From Treponema sp. UBA4873 (GTDB lineage Bacteria > Spirochaetota > Spirochaetia > Treponematales > Treponemataceae), in contig DHDP01000018.1 in NCBI GenBank assembly GCA_002399405.1, forward strand, positions 620,269-684,268: a DNA stretch of 64,000 bases, written 5' to 3'. Below, one piece after another: positions 26,060 through 36,100 of the stretch. The stretch's first letter is position 1; every line of letters starts with the position of its first letter. The position numbers and the translations under genes are program-made. The notes under the pieces are model-generated. The model did no database searches. It was not told the origin of the DNA and saw only the letters and a list, made by a program, of their open reading frames with translations.

Positions 26060-27892
26060 GTGAATCATCATAAAATTTTACCGCTCAGAACAAAAATTTT
26101 ACTGTCCTGCGTAATTTGTCTTTCGCTGGCGTTGATTGTACAGACCGTCCTGTTCAAAGATTCTTCGTCGAAAGTCATGACCAAACAGACACAGGATTTC
26201 ACATTCGCCTCTTTACGTAATCTGCAGGAGGATATTTATTCCTATTGCAGGGATATTCAGAACGCACTGTTGAAGGTTTATTTAAATACCGATTTTATGC
26301 GTGATGCGGCTTCTGGTATGTCGGAAAATGATTTAAAACGGCAGTACGGTGCGCTTGCTTTTACTATGGCAATAAATCAGTTTGATCCGTCGCAGAATGT
26401 TGTTGCGCTTTACATATACGCATTCAGCGGTCCGAACAGTTCATCGCCTGTTTCATTAATAAGTTTGTACCGGCATGCTCAGACTCCTGTCTATACGTAT
26501 CCCGAAAACATTTTCCGCGGTGATATGCCGAACAATATAGATGCCGTAAAAAAATACATAAATTCGGATGAAAGGATAATGTTTATTTCCAGTTACTATA
26601 ATGAAAAAAGAAAGACTGACATAGTCAGATTCGTTCTGAAAATATATCACAATGTGAATACGGAAATCGGTTTTATCGTTTGTGACGTTGACGGAACTGT
26701 TTTAAATAAAATGATAAGCAAGGAATTTTCCGTGAATGACAGTTTAATATGGCTTCAGCCGGATAACGATTGTCCCGTCGTGTCGTCGCATACTTCGTTG
26801 AAAAACGTTCAAACGTCCGCATCTGCAATAATGTCGGCAATCGCGTCCGGCAGCAATGACTATACGGAAAAAATACTGCCTGACTGTCTGCTGTTCAAGG
26901 ACGTGCAGAAAAAATATAATCTTACGGCATATTGTCTTGTTCCGATGACCGCGTTGAAAACAAATCAGATTATGCTGAACAGAAATACTGCATTGTCGCT
27001 CGTTCTCCTTATTATTGTTTTTTCAATCAGTTTCATTGTCATTTCGAAAAATCTTACCGCTCCGCTTACGTATGTCGTTGGTATAATGGGACGCATAAAG
27101 AACGGAGAAAGACAATTACGCCTGAAAACTATGCAGAGAGACGAAATAGGAATACTTGCGGAACAATTTAATGATATGCTTGATCGCATCAGCATGTTGA
27201 TTGAGAAGGAATACAAAGCGAAGTTTGCCGCCGACGAAGCACAGTATAAGGCTCTGCAGGCTCAGGTAAATCCTCATTTTTTGTATAATACGCTCGATAC
27301 CATGAGTAGTATAGCGTCGGATCAGAATTGTGAAACAGTCAGTATGATTTGTCTTGCGCTTTCTAATATGTTCAGATATTCGCTTGATATGAGCAATCAG
27401 CTGTCGACTGTCGAGGAAGAGATCGTTCATCTTAAAAATTATTTGTACGTAATAAATATACGGATGCAGAACAGCATCACTACGGAAATTCTGATAGGCG
27501 ATTATTTGCTCGGCGAGCGGGTACCGCGATTGTGTCTGCAGCCCCTTGTTGAGAATTCGATTCAGCACGGATTAAAAAACAAACGGGGGAAGAAAAATAT
27601 ACGTGTTTATGCTGCAATACACGAAGATTCATTTCAGATTACGGTGTGGGATAACGGGACCGGTTTTGACGCATTCGAACTGAATATGAAACTTCAAAGG
27701 ACGGTCGATGAAGTTCTTACAATGAAAGATTCGATAGGTCTTATGAATATCCAGAGCCGGATTCATATGCTGTTCGGAAGCGGATACGGTATTAAAATTC
27801 AAAGCGACAGTGTGTCGGGGACTTCCGTAATAATGACGTTACCATGCGATTGTCGGCGCGGGAAACCGGAAACTGAGGCGGAAAATGAGTGA
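26060..27892 (+). CDS. YesM-type sensor histidine kinase
   Basis: Residues about 10-30 and 315-335 are transmembrane, enclosing an extracellular sensor region. A HAMP-like segment follows, then the His-kinase domain of the LytS/YesM class with the phosphorylated His in QVNPHFLYNTLDTM, and an ATPase domain with VENSIQHGLK and WDNGTGF. 610 residues. GTG start without an evident Shine-Dalgarno. It overlaps the response regulator by 8 bases, and the pair precedes sugar transport genes, so it probably senses an alpha-galactoside or its binding protein and controls this operon. Confidence 0.88.
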   Translation: MNHHKILPLRTKILLSCVICLSLALIVQTVLFKDSSSKVMTKQTQDFTFASLRNLQEDIYSYCRDIQNALLKVYLNTDFMRDAASGMSENDLKRQYGALAFTMAINQFDPSQNVVALYIYAFSGPNSSSPVSLISLYRHAQTPVYTYPENIFRGDMPNNIDAVKKYINSDERIMFISSYYNEKRKTDIVRFVLKIYHNVNTEIGFIVCDVDGTVLNKMISKEFSVNDSLIWLQPDNDCPVVSSHTSLKNVQTSASAIMSAIASGSNDYTEKILPDCLLFKDVQKKYNLTAYCLVPMTALKTNQIMLNRNTALSLVLLIIVFSISFIVISKNLTAPLTYVVGIMGRIKNGERQLRLKTMQRDEIGILAEQFNDMLDRISMLIEKEYKAKFAADEAQYKALQAQVNPHFLYNTLDTMSSIASDQNCETVSMICLALSNMFRYSLDMSNQLSTVEEEIVHLKNYLYVINIRMQNSITTEILIGDYLLGERVPRLCLQPLVENSIQHGLKNKRGKKNIRVYAAIHEDSFQITVWDNGTGFDAFELNMKLQRTVDEVLTMKDSIGLMNIQSRIHMLFGSGYGIKIQSDSVSGTSVIMTLPCDCRRGKPETEAENE

Positions 27893-29492
27893 CGATGCAT
27901 ATAAAGTGCTTGTCGTCGACGACGAATACTGGGCAAGAAAAAATATATGTAAGCTTGTAAGCATTTGCGGAACGCAGTTTGCGGTGGACAGTGCGGAGAA
28001 CGGTGAAGATGCATTGAATAAAATTACTGAACGTCATCCGGATATTCTGATAACTGATATAAACATGCCTTTATTTAACGGTTTGCTTTTAACCGAAAAG
28101 GTGAAAAACTGTGCGCCGGATATTGTCACTATAATAATTTCGGGATACGACAATTTTGATTATGTCAGAACAACGCTGCTTAACGGCGCCGTTGATTATC
28201 TCCTGAAACCCGTTACGAAGGATAATGTATGGAACGTCCTTAATAAAGCATTGGAGAAGATAACGGAGAAAAAACAGGATGAAAAGGAACGGCTGCTCAT
28301 GAGGGAAAAAATCTCTGCTGCGGACGCCGCGATGTTCGACAGACAGAAAACCCGACTTATTCAGTATAAAACGGATGCGCAGCTTTCATTGACGAAGGAA
28401 GAAACCGAATATGAGCTTCGATATTCCGGTTTTACATTGGTCGTCATCCACCTGCCCGGTTTTGCAGATGTGTGCGGCATAACCCCCGACGTATCCGCAC
28501 AAAATGTTAAAACGCTTATTACCGATACTGTCGGAACCGAAGGTGTTATTGTTTTCCATAATATGAACAATCAGTCGGAGTTTATTCTGATTTCTCATAC
28601 CGCACGCAGAATTGTGGAGCAGCAGTGCCGGATGTTGTTGACCGCTCTGCAGCGTTTTACGCATGCATGCTGTACTGTTGTTTTAGGCGAATATTGTTAT
28701 ACATTTGCAGGTTTACCGGAAGCGTACAGAAAGTCGGAGGTACGGTATTCCTGCCGTGTCTGTTCGAACCGGAGTCTTGTTTGCGGCATTCAGGAAAAGG
28801 AAGGTACGGATACCATACCTCCGGTTGCACAGCATCTTTCCGTTGAACAGAGGAAGCAGCTGCAAATCGCAGTTGCAGATATGAACAGAGAGCTTTTTTC
28901 AGGAATCCTTGTTGAATCCGGAATTTTCAATTGTGACGAATATTCGTGGTCGATTGCCGAAGTAAAGCAGACTGTTGATACTGCAATAGTACTCCTCAGA
29001 AACGCAACTGATTTAAAAGCTCCCGACAAACTTGCTGATTTTAATACGATTTCGGCATCGTTCGACAATACGATAGAGAAGGGTGATTTGAGGCTTCTGC
29101 AGGAAGAGTTCAAATGTCTGCTTGATTTAACTTTCGGTACGAAGGAATTACTTGAGCAAAGCAACTGCATGCAGAAAAAAATAGTTCAAATCCGGCAGTA
29201 TATTGCCGAGCATTATTCGGAAAATCTGTCGCTTTCGTATTTCGCGGAAAAATTCTTCATAGAGCCGACCTATCTGTCAAGGTCATTCAAGTCTGCGACC
29301 GGTGTTCCCCTTATGAATTACATCGCTACGGTTCGCGTAAAAAAGGCTGCCGAATTTATTTTATTAAAGAAAATGAATATAGCGGAAGTAGCCCAGCTTG
29401 TCGGTTATGACGATTATGCATATTTCAACAGGGTTTTCAAAAAAATTACCGGAAAGAATCCGACTCAATACCAGAAAGAAATCGGGACGTGA
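27885..29492 (+). CDS. YesN-type response regulator (receiver plus AraC domain)
   Basis: Residues 1-125 form a receiver domain: VVDDEYWARK, phospho-acceptor in DILITDINMP, and the Lys region YLLKPV. A long linker of unknown fold follows. The last 100 residues are an AraC-type double helix-turn-helix (AEKFFIEPTYLSRSFKSATG, VAQLVGYDDYAYFNRVFKKI). Partner of the overlapping kinase. Likely activator of the transport and GH36 genes downstream. Confidence 0.9.
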   Translation: MSDDAYKVLVVDDEYWARKNICKLVSICGTQFAVDSAENGEDALNKITERHPDILITDINMPLFNGLLLTEKVKNCAPDIVTIIISGYDNFDYVRTTLLNGAVDYLLKPVTKDNVWNVLNKALEKITEKKQDEKERLLMREKISAADAAMFDRQKTRLIQYKTDAQLSLTKEETEYELRYSGFTLVVIHLPGFADVCGITPDVSAQNVKTLITDTVGTEGVIVFHNMNNQSEFILISHTARRIVEQQCRMLLTALQRFTHACCTVVLGEYCYTFAGLPEAYRKSEVRYSCRVCSNRSLVCGIQEKEGTDTIPPVAQHLSVEQRKQLQIAVADMNRELFSGILVESGIFNCDEYSWSIAEVKQTVDTAIVLLRNATDLKAPDKLADFNTISASFDNTIEKGDLRLLQEEFKCLLDLTFGTKELLEQSNCMQKKIVQIRQYIAEHYSENLSLSYFAEKFFIEPTYLSRSFKSATGVPLMNYIATVRVKKAAEFILLKKMNIAEVAQLVGYDDYAYFNRVFKKITGKNPTQYQKEIGT

Positions 29493-29502
29493 GGAACGTA
29501 GT

Positions 29503-30762
29503 ATGAAAAGATATTCATGGTTGTGTTTGTTAATACTGCTTGCAGGCTGTTCCTCATACACCAAAAAAGGAACGGTTATTGCCGGGAACGATGTAAATCA
29601 GAAGACTACTATTTCTGTACTGGCGGGATTCTCAACCAACGATGCAGGTCTTTCCGAAATGATAAGCCGAGAGGTTGCGGAATCATTTCCGCAGGTGGAA
29701 TTGGAGTGGGAAAATACCGATTGGGGCACGACCTTCTCTTCGACGCTGCGGGCAAGATTAAGTGTGGGTGATGTTCCCGATATAATCGTGGGAAAGGCGC
29801 AGGATGCCGTTGTTTACGCAAAAACGGGTTTACTTGCTGCTATCCCGGAAAACGTTTTGCAGTGTATTGACGAAAGGTACCGTTCCGATACGTCTGTCGA
29901 TACTGTTACATACGGTGCGGTATATAATGTTGCATATCAGGGAATTATTTATAATAAAAACATGTTCTGGCGATACGGACTTACCGTTCCCCGGACGAAG
30001 AGGGAACTTGATTCGGTAGTTTCCCGGTTCGAATCCGTCGGAATCATTCCCTTTGCTTCTCATTTTCAGGAAGACTGGTTTACGGCCAATATCATGATGC
30101 AGTTTGCAATAAACGATCTGTTTACAACCCAACCCGACTGGGGAATACGATTTAATAACGGGGAGCGTTCCTTCGAAACTTCCCATGAAATGAAAAATTG
30201 TTTTACTAATGTAAAGTATATTTATGCTCATTCTTTTCCCGATTCATTCATTGTACAGAACTCCGAATGCGACAATCGTTTTATAAAAGAGCAAAGCCCG
30301 ATGTACCTGACGGGTTCATGGTCTGTGCAGGCAATACATGCAGTTAATTCCGCAATGCAGATCGGAATATTCCCGTTTCCGAATGAAGACGGCACTGCCG
30401 GGCTTATTGTCGAACCGAATCTGACTTTCATGAAAAGCGCTTCGACAGCACACGAGCAATTGGTTGACCGGATATTTGAACTTCTTTTTACGGATACGGA
30501 ATTTGCAGAATCGGTCTATTCGTTTACGCAGTCGTTTCCGGCTTTAAAGAATATGCCGATGGGGTATGACTCGATGATTCAGTCTGATATTACCGCATAC
30601 GCCGACAGCGGCAGGCTTATCGATGCTTCTGTCGGAAATAATCAGCTCATTTGGAATTTCCAAAGCGGTATGGCCAAGGAAATTACAAAATGGCTGCAGA
30701 ACAAACAGAGCATTGAGCAGCTTGCTTCCGAATGTGACAAAAAAAGATCCGATAACAAATAA
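29503..30762 (+). CDS. Sugar ABC transporter binding lipoprotein 1
   Basis: Signal peptide with lipobox LLILLAGCSSY. Family 1 extracellular solute-binding protein (MalE-like), with typical blocks IIVGKAQDAVVY, YNKNMFWRYGLTVP and YLTGSWSVQAI. 419 residues from the ATG at 29503, 10 bases after the regulator gene. It is a paralogue of the next gene, with matching motifs throughout (for example DWGTTF against DWGQDF). Two binding proteins for one permease pair may broaden the sugar range, or one may serve the YesM sensor. Confidence 0.88.
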   Translation: MKRYSWLCLLILLAGCSSYTKKGTVIAGNDVNQKTTISVLAGFSTNDAGLSEMISREVAESFPQVELEWENTDWGTTFSSTLRARLSVGDVPDIIVGKAQDAVVYAKTGLLAAIPENVLQCIDERYRSDTSVDTVTYGAVYNVAYQGIIYNKNMFWRYGLTVPRTKRELDSVVSRFESVGIIPFASHFQEDWFTANIMMQFAINDLFTTQPDWGIRFNNGERSFETSHEMKNCFTNVKYIYAHSFPDSFIVQNSECDNRFIKEQSPMYLTGSWSVQAIHAVNSAMQIGIFPFPNEDGTAGLIVEPNLTFMKSASTAHEQLVDRIFELLFTDTEFAESVYSFTQSFPALKNMPMGYDSMIQSDITAYADSGRLIDASVGNNQLIWNFQSGMAKEITKWLQNKQSIEQLASECDKKRSDNK

Positions 30763-30874
30763 GTACAGGTTTTTTTTTCAAAAGAATCCTATTTTTTCGG
30801 CAACTCCGGGCCTAAAATAAATGAAACAACCGGGAAAAACATCCGGGTGGAAAAAATATTCAGGAGGAATTGCT

Positions 30875-32140
30875 ATGAAAAAGGTTATTGCCTGTGTGTT
30901 GTTGTCTGCATTACTTTGCGGAGCAGCATCTGCGAAGAGTTCCGGAAAGAAAAAGAATTCGGAAAAACAGATTGTCCTTAAGGTTCTTGCCGGACAGTCC
31001 ACAACTGACGCCGGTATTGAAAAGTTAATCGATAAGGCCGTAGCAAAAAAATATCCGGACATAAGATTGGACTGGGAGTGCGTTGACTGGGGGCAGGATT
31101 TCCATCCGAAAATGCAGGTATACATACAGTCCGGTCTGCCCGACATTATGATCGGAAAAGCCCAGGATGTCATTACCTATGGTTCACAGGACCTTCTCGG
31201 CGACATGACGAACGCATCGTATACAAAGGAAATACTTCCCGCCGCAAAAACGGGTGTCACGGTTAATAATAAGGTATACGGCCTTACCTACAATGCCCAG
31301 TATCAGGGAGTATATTATAACCGCACGTTGTTCAAAAAATATAATATTACCGTACCGAGAACTCTGGACGATCTGAACAATATTATTGCAGCGTTCAAAG
31401 CAAAAGGGCTTACTCCGTTTGCAACACATTTTTTGGATACATGGAGTATAGGTAATATTGCAATGCAGTTCGCGGTGAACGATGTTTTCAGGGATATCCC
31501 CGACTGGGGCGACAGGTTCCGCGCGGGAACGAAAAATTTTTCGACGGACCCGGGGTATAAGGCCGTTTATGAATATTGCAAACTGATTTACGACAATACA
31601 TGGACAAAAGAAACATTTTCTATGGAACAGACCGCATGCGACGCGAAACTCGTTCAAGGAAAAGCCGCAATGAAAGTTTCCGGTTCATGGTCGATTCAGA
31701 ATTTTCTCGACATCGATCAGTCTTTTGATTTCGGAATTTTCCCGTTCCCGAACAGAACGGGAGATTCGAAGCTGCTTTTCGAACCGAACATTACGTTCAT
31801 GAAGAGTAAAAAATCTTCCGAACAGGGAGCGATAGACCGCGTGCTTGATGTCATTGCGACGGATAAGGAACTCGCTCTTGAAATCTGCAACTATACGAAG
31901 ACTGCTTCAATGCTGAAGGACGTTACTCCGACATTTCCGAACCCCAGCCAAAAAGACATAGATATGTATGCCGCTGAGGGAAAAATTCAGGATGTGAATC
32001 TCGGCAACAATCAACTGCAATGGGGCGGTTTTCAGGATGAGAATGCAAAGGATATTGCGGAATACGTCCAGGGAAAGATTGATATTCAGACGGCGTTGAA
32101 GGCTGCTGATGCCCGTCGAAGCATCAGTAAAACGGAATAA
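30875..32140 (+). CDS. Sugar ABC transporter binding protein 2
   Basis: MalE-like family 1 binding protein; AGGAGG precedes the ATG at 30875. The signal peptide ends in CGAASA-KSS, cut by signal peptidase I rather than II, so unlike paralogue 1 it appears to be free in the periplasm. Shared motifs: IMIGKAQDVI, YNRTLFKKYNITVPRT, MKVSGSWSIQ. 421 residues. Followed by an intergenic hairpin and the two permeases. Confidence 0.88.
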   Translation: MKKVIACVLLSALLCGAASAKSSGKKKNSEKQIVLKVLAGQSTTDAGIEKLIDKAVAKKYPDIRLDWECVDWGQDFHPKMQVYIQSGLPDIMIGKAQDVITYGSQDLLGDMTNASYTKEILPAAKTGVTVNNKVYGLTYNAQYQGVYYNRTLFKKYNITVPRTLDDLNNIIAAFKAKGLTPFATHFLDTWSIGNIAMQFAVNDVFRDIPDWGDRFRAGTKNFSTDPGYKAVYEYCKLIYDNTWTKETFSMEQTACDAKLVQGKAAMKVSGSWSIQNFLDIDQSFDFGIFPFPNRTGDSKLLFEPNITFMKSKKSSEQGAIDRVLDVIATDKELALEICNYTKTASMLKDVTPTFPNPSQKDIDMYAAEGKIQDVNLGNNQLQWGGFQDENAKDIAEYVQGKIDIQTALKAADARRSISKTE

Positions 32141-32153
32141 TAATTACTTTTGT

Positions 32154-32185
32154 GTGCAGAGCAGTGTGACGGATTCGCTCTGCAC
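32154..32185 (+). other. Intercistronic hairpin between binding protein and permease genes
   Basis: GTGCAGAGC (32154-32162) pairs perfectly with GCTCTGCAC (32177-32185). No T run follows. Such hairpins commonly protect binding-protein mRNA and lower permease expression in ABC operons. Confidence 0.55.
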
Positions 32186-32208
32186 GCGTTTGTCTGCAGG
32201 AGAATGTT

Positions 32209-33093
32209 ATGAAAAAAGCAATATTACCGGCAAAGTCTGATCTGCAATATGTATCTTTGGTGCTGCCCGGACTGATTATTTTTACCGCCGGACTTATCGT
32301 ACCGTTGATTATGGGCATTGGTTATTCGCTTACCGATTGGAATGGCATTTCACAAAATAAAACGTTTACGGGTTTTTTAAACTATATCAGGGCATTTACC
32401 GATCCGGAAGTACGCAGCGCATGGTTGTTCACAATTAAATTTACTGTGGTAAACACAATAATACAAAATACGTTGGCGCTTCTTCTTGCTGTCGTTCTCG
32501 ACGGAAAGATTCCCGGTAAAAAAATTCTCAGGACTATTTTCTTTTTTCCATGCCTGATAAGTGCAGTCATCGTCGGTTTTGTCTGGACGAAAATGTATAA
32601 TAATGTGCTCCCTGCCGTTTTTGATGCTATGGGGCTCGACGGTCATCTCTGCATGCTGTTCGGAGATGAGAAAACTGTATTACAGGGCCTGCTTATTGCA
32701 AATAACTGGCAATGGGTCGGATACTGGATGCTGATATATCTGGCCGCCCTGCAGTCCGTTCCGGCCGAACTTTATGAAGCCGCACGTGTCGACGGAGCGA
32801 ATTCCGTTCAGCGGTTCCGGCATGTGACGATTCCGATGATAGCTTCCGCTATAACCGTATGTACCGTCGGAATCACAACCGGTTCATTGAAAGTGTACGA
32901 TCTTCTTGTTACTTCAACGCGCGGGGGACCGGGAAGAGCTTCGACTTCGATAATATATTATATCTACAGCGCGGCAATAGGCGGGCGGCAGTACGGCTTT
33001 GGTTCCGCCTTATCCGTTGTTTTAACAGTTGTATTACTGGCAGTAGCAGTAGTACAGCTCAGAATGCTCAGAAAAAATGAGGTGCAAATGTAG
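32209..33093 (+). CDS. Sugar ABC transporter permease (MalF/UgpA type)
   Basis: Six membrane segments are predicted by eye, with the EAA loop EAARVDGANSVQRFRHVTIP that contacts the ATPase. 294 residues. Follows the second binding protein. No ATPase gene is present in this operon, so a shared MsmX-type ATPase elsewhere must energise it. Confidence 0.9.
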   Translation: MKKAILPAKSDLQYVSLVLPGLIIFTAGLIVPLIMGIGYSLTDWNGISQNKTFTGFLNYIRAFTDPEVRSAWLFTIKFTVVNTIIQNTLALLLAVVLDGKIPGKKILRTIFFFPCLISAVIVGFVWTKMYNNVLPAVFDAMGLDGHLCMLFGDEKTVLQGLLIANNWQWVGYWMLIYLAALQSVPAELYEAARVDGANSVQRFRHVTIPMIASAITVCTVGITTGSLKVYDLLVTSTRGGPGRASTSIIYYIYSAAIGGRQYGFGSALSVVLTVVLLAVAVVQLRMLRKNEVQM

Positions 33094-33095
33094 CT

Positions 33096-33944
33096 ATGAA
33101 CAGGAAAAATATATCAAAAGAAACGGGATTCGGGAAAAAAATCGCCGATTTACTGGTATACATATGGGCTGCAGTCTGTTTGTTTCCGGTTTTCATGATT
33201 ATTAATTATTCGTTTAAAACAAAGAGGGAGATATATATAGGAAATCCGATTTCAATTCCGCAGAAGCTGAATTTTGATAATTACAAAAATGCGTTTGAAA
33301 AACTGAATATCGGAGTAATGTTTGCAAATACAGTTTTTTATACGATTTGTTCCGTGCTTATTCTCGTTATTCTGTGTAGCGCTGCAGCATGGGCGATTCA
33401 ACGTAATAAAAAACGTTTCTTCAGGTTTTCATATTATTATTTTATTGTCGGAATTCTCATTCCCGCACAGGCTCTGTTTCTGCCGATATATGTGGTCGGT
33501 TACAAACTTAATCTTGTCGACACCCGCATCGGCGTCATCCTTATGTTTGTTGCAACCAATCTCTCCTTCGGCGTATTTCTGATGACGGGTTTTATCACGA
33601 CGGTTCCGGTTGAATTGGAAGAGGCCGCCCGCATCGACGGATATTCTCTGTATCAGATTTTTTTCAGGATAGTGCTTCCTCTGCTGAAACCCGCCATAGC
33701 TACATTGATTATTCTGCAGTCGTTTCAGATTTGGAACGAATATCTTATGTCAAGTTTGTTCGTAAGTTCCAACGATTTAAAGACGATTACGGTTGCTATT
33801 CAAGGGCTTTTCTCGCAGCAGACCAGCGACTACACCACTGCTTTTGCTGCGATAATTATTTCTGTTACGCCGATTGCGGTTTTGTTTATGTTTCTGCAGA
33901 AGTACTTCATAAAAGGACTGACTGTCGGAGCTGTAAAGGGGTAA
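33096..33944 (+). CDS. Sugar ABC transporter permease (MalG/UgpE type)
   Basis: Inner-membrane permease with the EAA loop EEAARIDGYSLYQIFFRIVLP near residue 185 and six hydrophobic segments. 282 residues. Starts 2 bases after the MalF-like gene and ends 3 bases before the GH36 gene, so the three are one transcript. Partner of the preceding permease. Confidence 0.9.
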   Translation: MNRKNISKETGFGKKIADLLVYIWAAVCLFPVFMIINYSFKTKREIYIGNPISIPQKLNFDNYKNAFEKLNIGVMFANTVFYTICSVLILVILCSAAAWAIQRNKKRFFRFSYYYFIVGILIPAQALFLPIYVVGYKLNLVDTRIGVILMFVATNLSFGVFLMTGFITTVPVELEEAARIDGYSLYQIFFRIVLPLLKPAIATLIILQSFQIWNEYLMSSLFVSSNDLKTITVAIQGLFSQQTSDYTTAFAAIIISVTPIAVLFMFLQKYFIKGLTVGAVKG

Positions 33945-33947
33945 ACT

Positions 33948-36035
33948 ATGAACGGAAAGACAATCGAAGTGCATGAAAACGGATTAAACGTTGTAATTTA
34001 CATAACGGAATCCGGTGATGTCCGGTTTCTCAGCATGAAACCGGCGGGAAGAGATGGAACAGAACCGGCCGCGGCGGATACCGACACATATCGTCTGGTG
34101 GAAGTCCAGGAAACAGGAATGAATCACCGCATTCACCACGGAAGCAATCATAAAGGATCCGAACCGGGATATCTTCTGAAATTCTGTTCCTGTCACGACG
34201 CGAGAAATTCTTTCGGAAGAAAAATTGAGATAAGTCAGCAGTATAACGGTTTGTATGTTACAAGTCATCTGCAGTTTTACGAAGACATACCCGTTGTCCG
34301 GTCCTGGACAACACTCGAAAATAAAACCGATGAGGTACATGTCATTGAGTATGTTTCTTCCTTTGCGTTGACAGGGCTCGAATCGGGCGTTTCCCCGGAA
34401 CGCGACTTGAACACACGGATATATATACCGCACAACACATGGTTCGGTGAAGTTCAATGGAAAAAATATACGCTGAACGAACTCGGATATGACGTCATGA
34501 ACGGAGGTTCGGTTAAATCCGTCGGGTTGTCAGAAACCGGTACATGGTCATGCAGCGATTATCTTCCGATGGGTTCGTACGAAAATGCCTCAGGAATTTC
34601 ATATACATGGCAGATTGAAACTTCAGGTTCATGGAACTGGCAGATAAATGATATCGGCGGTCATATGTATATTAACATTTCGGGACCGTCGGAACTCGAG
34701 AACGGATTTGTAAAAAGATTGAAACCGGGGGAAATATTCGAAAGTATTCAGTGTGCAGTGGCATGCGTCGCAGGAAATTTTGAAAAAACAATTCAGGCAA
34801 TGACGGAGTACCGGCGAAAAATCAGACGGCCGAACAGGGACAACATCCGTCCCCTGCCCATTTTTAATGACTACATGAATTGTCTGATGGGAAATCCGAC
34901 GACGGAGAAACTGCTTCCTCTCATTGATGCCGCAGCGGCGGCCGGAAATAAATATTTTTGTATCGACTGCGGATGGTATGACGACGGACCGTGGTGGGAC
35001 GGTGTCGGCTTATGGCAGCCGGCAAAGAAAAGATTCCCCGGAGGCATACGCGAACCTCTCGAATATATACGTAAAAAAGGGATGATACCCGGGCTCTGGC
35101 TTGAACTCGAGGTAATGGGAATAAAATGTCCTCTTGCAAAATCAGTGGATAAGGATTGGTTCTTCCAGCGTAACGGAAAAATAATAATCGATGAAAACAG
35201 ATATCAACTTGATTACAGAAATCCAAAAGTCAGGGACTATGCAACGGAAGTCGTAAGAAGACTCGTGGAAAATTACGGAGTCGGATATATCAAGATGGAT
35301 TATAACATCGATCCGGGTACCGGTACCGATCTCAACGCAGACAGTGCGGGAGAGGGCTTGCTCGGCCATAAGCGCGCATATCTCGCATGGCTTGATACGA
35401 TTCTGGACGAATATCCCGACCTGGTATTGGAGAACTGCTCGAGCGGCGGCATGAGGATGGAATATTCGCTGCTTTCGCGGTGCAGCCTTCAGTCGGTATC
35501 AGATCAGGAGGACTATATAAAGATGGCCGCGATTGCAGCGAACTGTATGACGGCGGTGACGCCTGAACAGGCGGCGGTATGGTCGTATCCGCTTCGGACA
35601 GGCAGTCAGGAAGCAGTCGTATTCAATATGATAAATGCCATGCTTGTGCGCCTTCATCTGAGCGGACAGCTGGCGGAGTTGCCGCCCGACTGTTTTGCGC
35701 TCGTAAAGGAAGGTGTTGAAGCGTTTGATCGGGTAAGCAGCGATACGTGCAGAGGCGTACCTTTCTGGCCGATCGGCCTTGCTTCCGTGCAGGATAATTT
35801 CATCAGCACAGGGGTCGACTGCGGACACCGGCTGTATCTGGCGGTATGGTGCACAAAGAAACAGGGCGGTACCGTAAAACTGCCCGTCGCACAGGCTTCG
35901 GGAAAACAGGTATCTGTGTGCTGTCTGTATCCGCACCGGCTCGAAACTGAATACAAGTGGATTGACTCCCGTACTGAGCTGCAGGTAACGCTGCAGCCCG
36001 AAACGGCACGTCTTTTTCAAATCGATCTGCAGTAA
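33948..36035 (+). CDS. Alpha-galactosidase, GH36
   Basis: Cytoplasmic hydrolase (no signal peptide), 695 residues. The GH36 blocks are clear: FCIDCGWYDDGPWWDGVG, the nucleophile region YIKMDYNIDPGTG, and LENCSSGGMRMEYSLLSRC followed by the acid/base region SVSDQEDY. It releases galactose from raffinose- or melibiose-type sugars brought in by the upstream ABC transporter. End of the operon; a weak hairpin follows the stop. Confidence 0.9.
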   Translation: MNGKTIEVHENGLNVVIYITESGDVRFLSMKPAGRDGTEPAAADTDTYRLVEVQETGMNHRIHHGSNHKGSEPGYLLKFCSCHDARNSFGRKIEISQQYNGLYVTSHLQFYEDIPVVRSWTTLENKTDEVHVIEYVSSFALTGLESGVSPERDLNTRIYIPHNTWFGEVQWKKYTLNELGYDVMNGGSVKSVGLSETGTWSCSDYLPMGSYENASGISYTWQIETSGSWNWQINDIGGHMYINISGPSELENGFVKRLKPGEIFESIQCAVACVAGNFEKTIQAMTEYRRKIRRPNRDNIRPLPIFNDYMNCLMGNPTTEKLLPLIDAAAAAGNKYFCIDCGWYDDGPWWDGVGLWQPAKKRFPGGIREPLEYIRKKGMIPGLWLELEVMGIKCPLAKSVDKDWFFQRNGKIIIDENRYQLDYRNPKVRDYATEVVRRLVENYGVGYIKMDYNIDPGTGTDLNADSAGEGLLGHKRAYLAWLDTILDEYPDLVLENCSSGGMRMEYSLLSRCSLQSVSDQEDYIKMAAIAANCMTAVTPEQAAVWSYPLRTGSQEAVVFNMINAMLVRLHLSGQLAELPPDCFALVKEGVEAFDRVSSDTCRGVPFWPIGLASVQDNFISTGVDCGHRLYLAVWCTKKQGGTVKLPVAQASGKQVSVCCLYPHRLETEYKWIDSRTELQVTLQPETARLFQIDLQ

Positions 36036-36100
36036 AAGTACATATTCCGATATGCCCACTTTTATGATATACTTACTTCAGTCATCAGGGGGGCCCGTAT

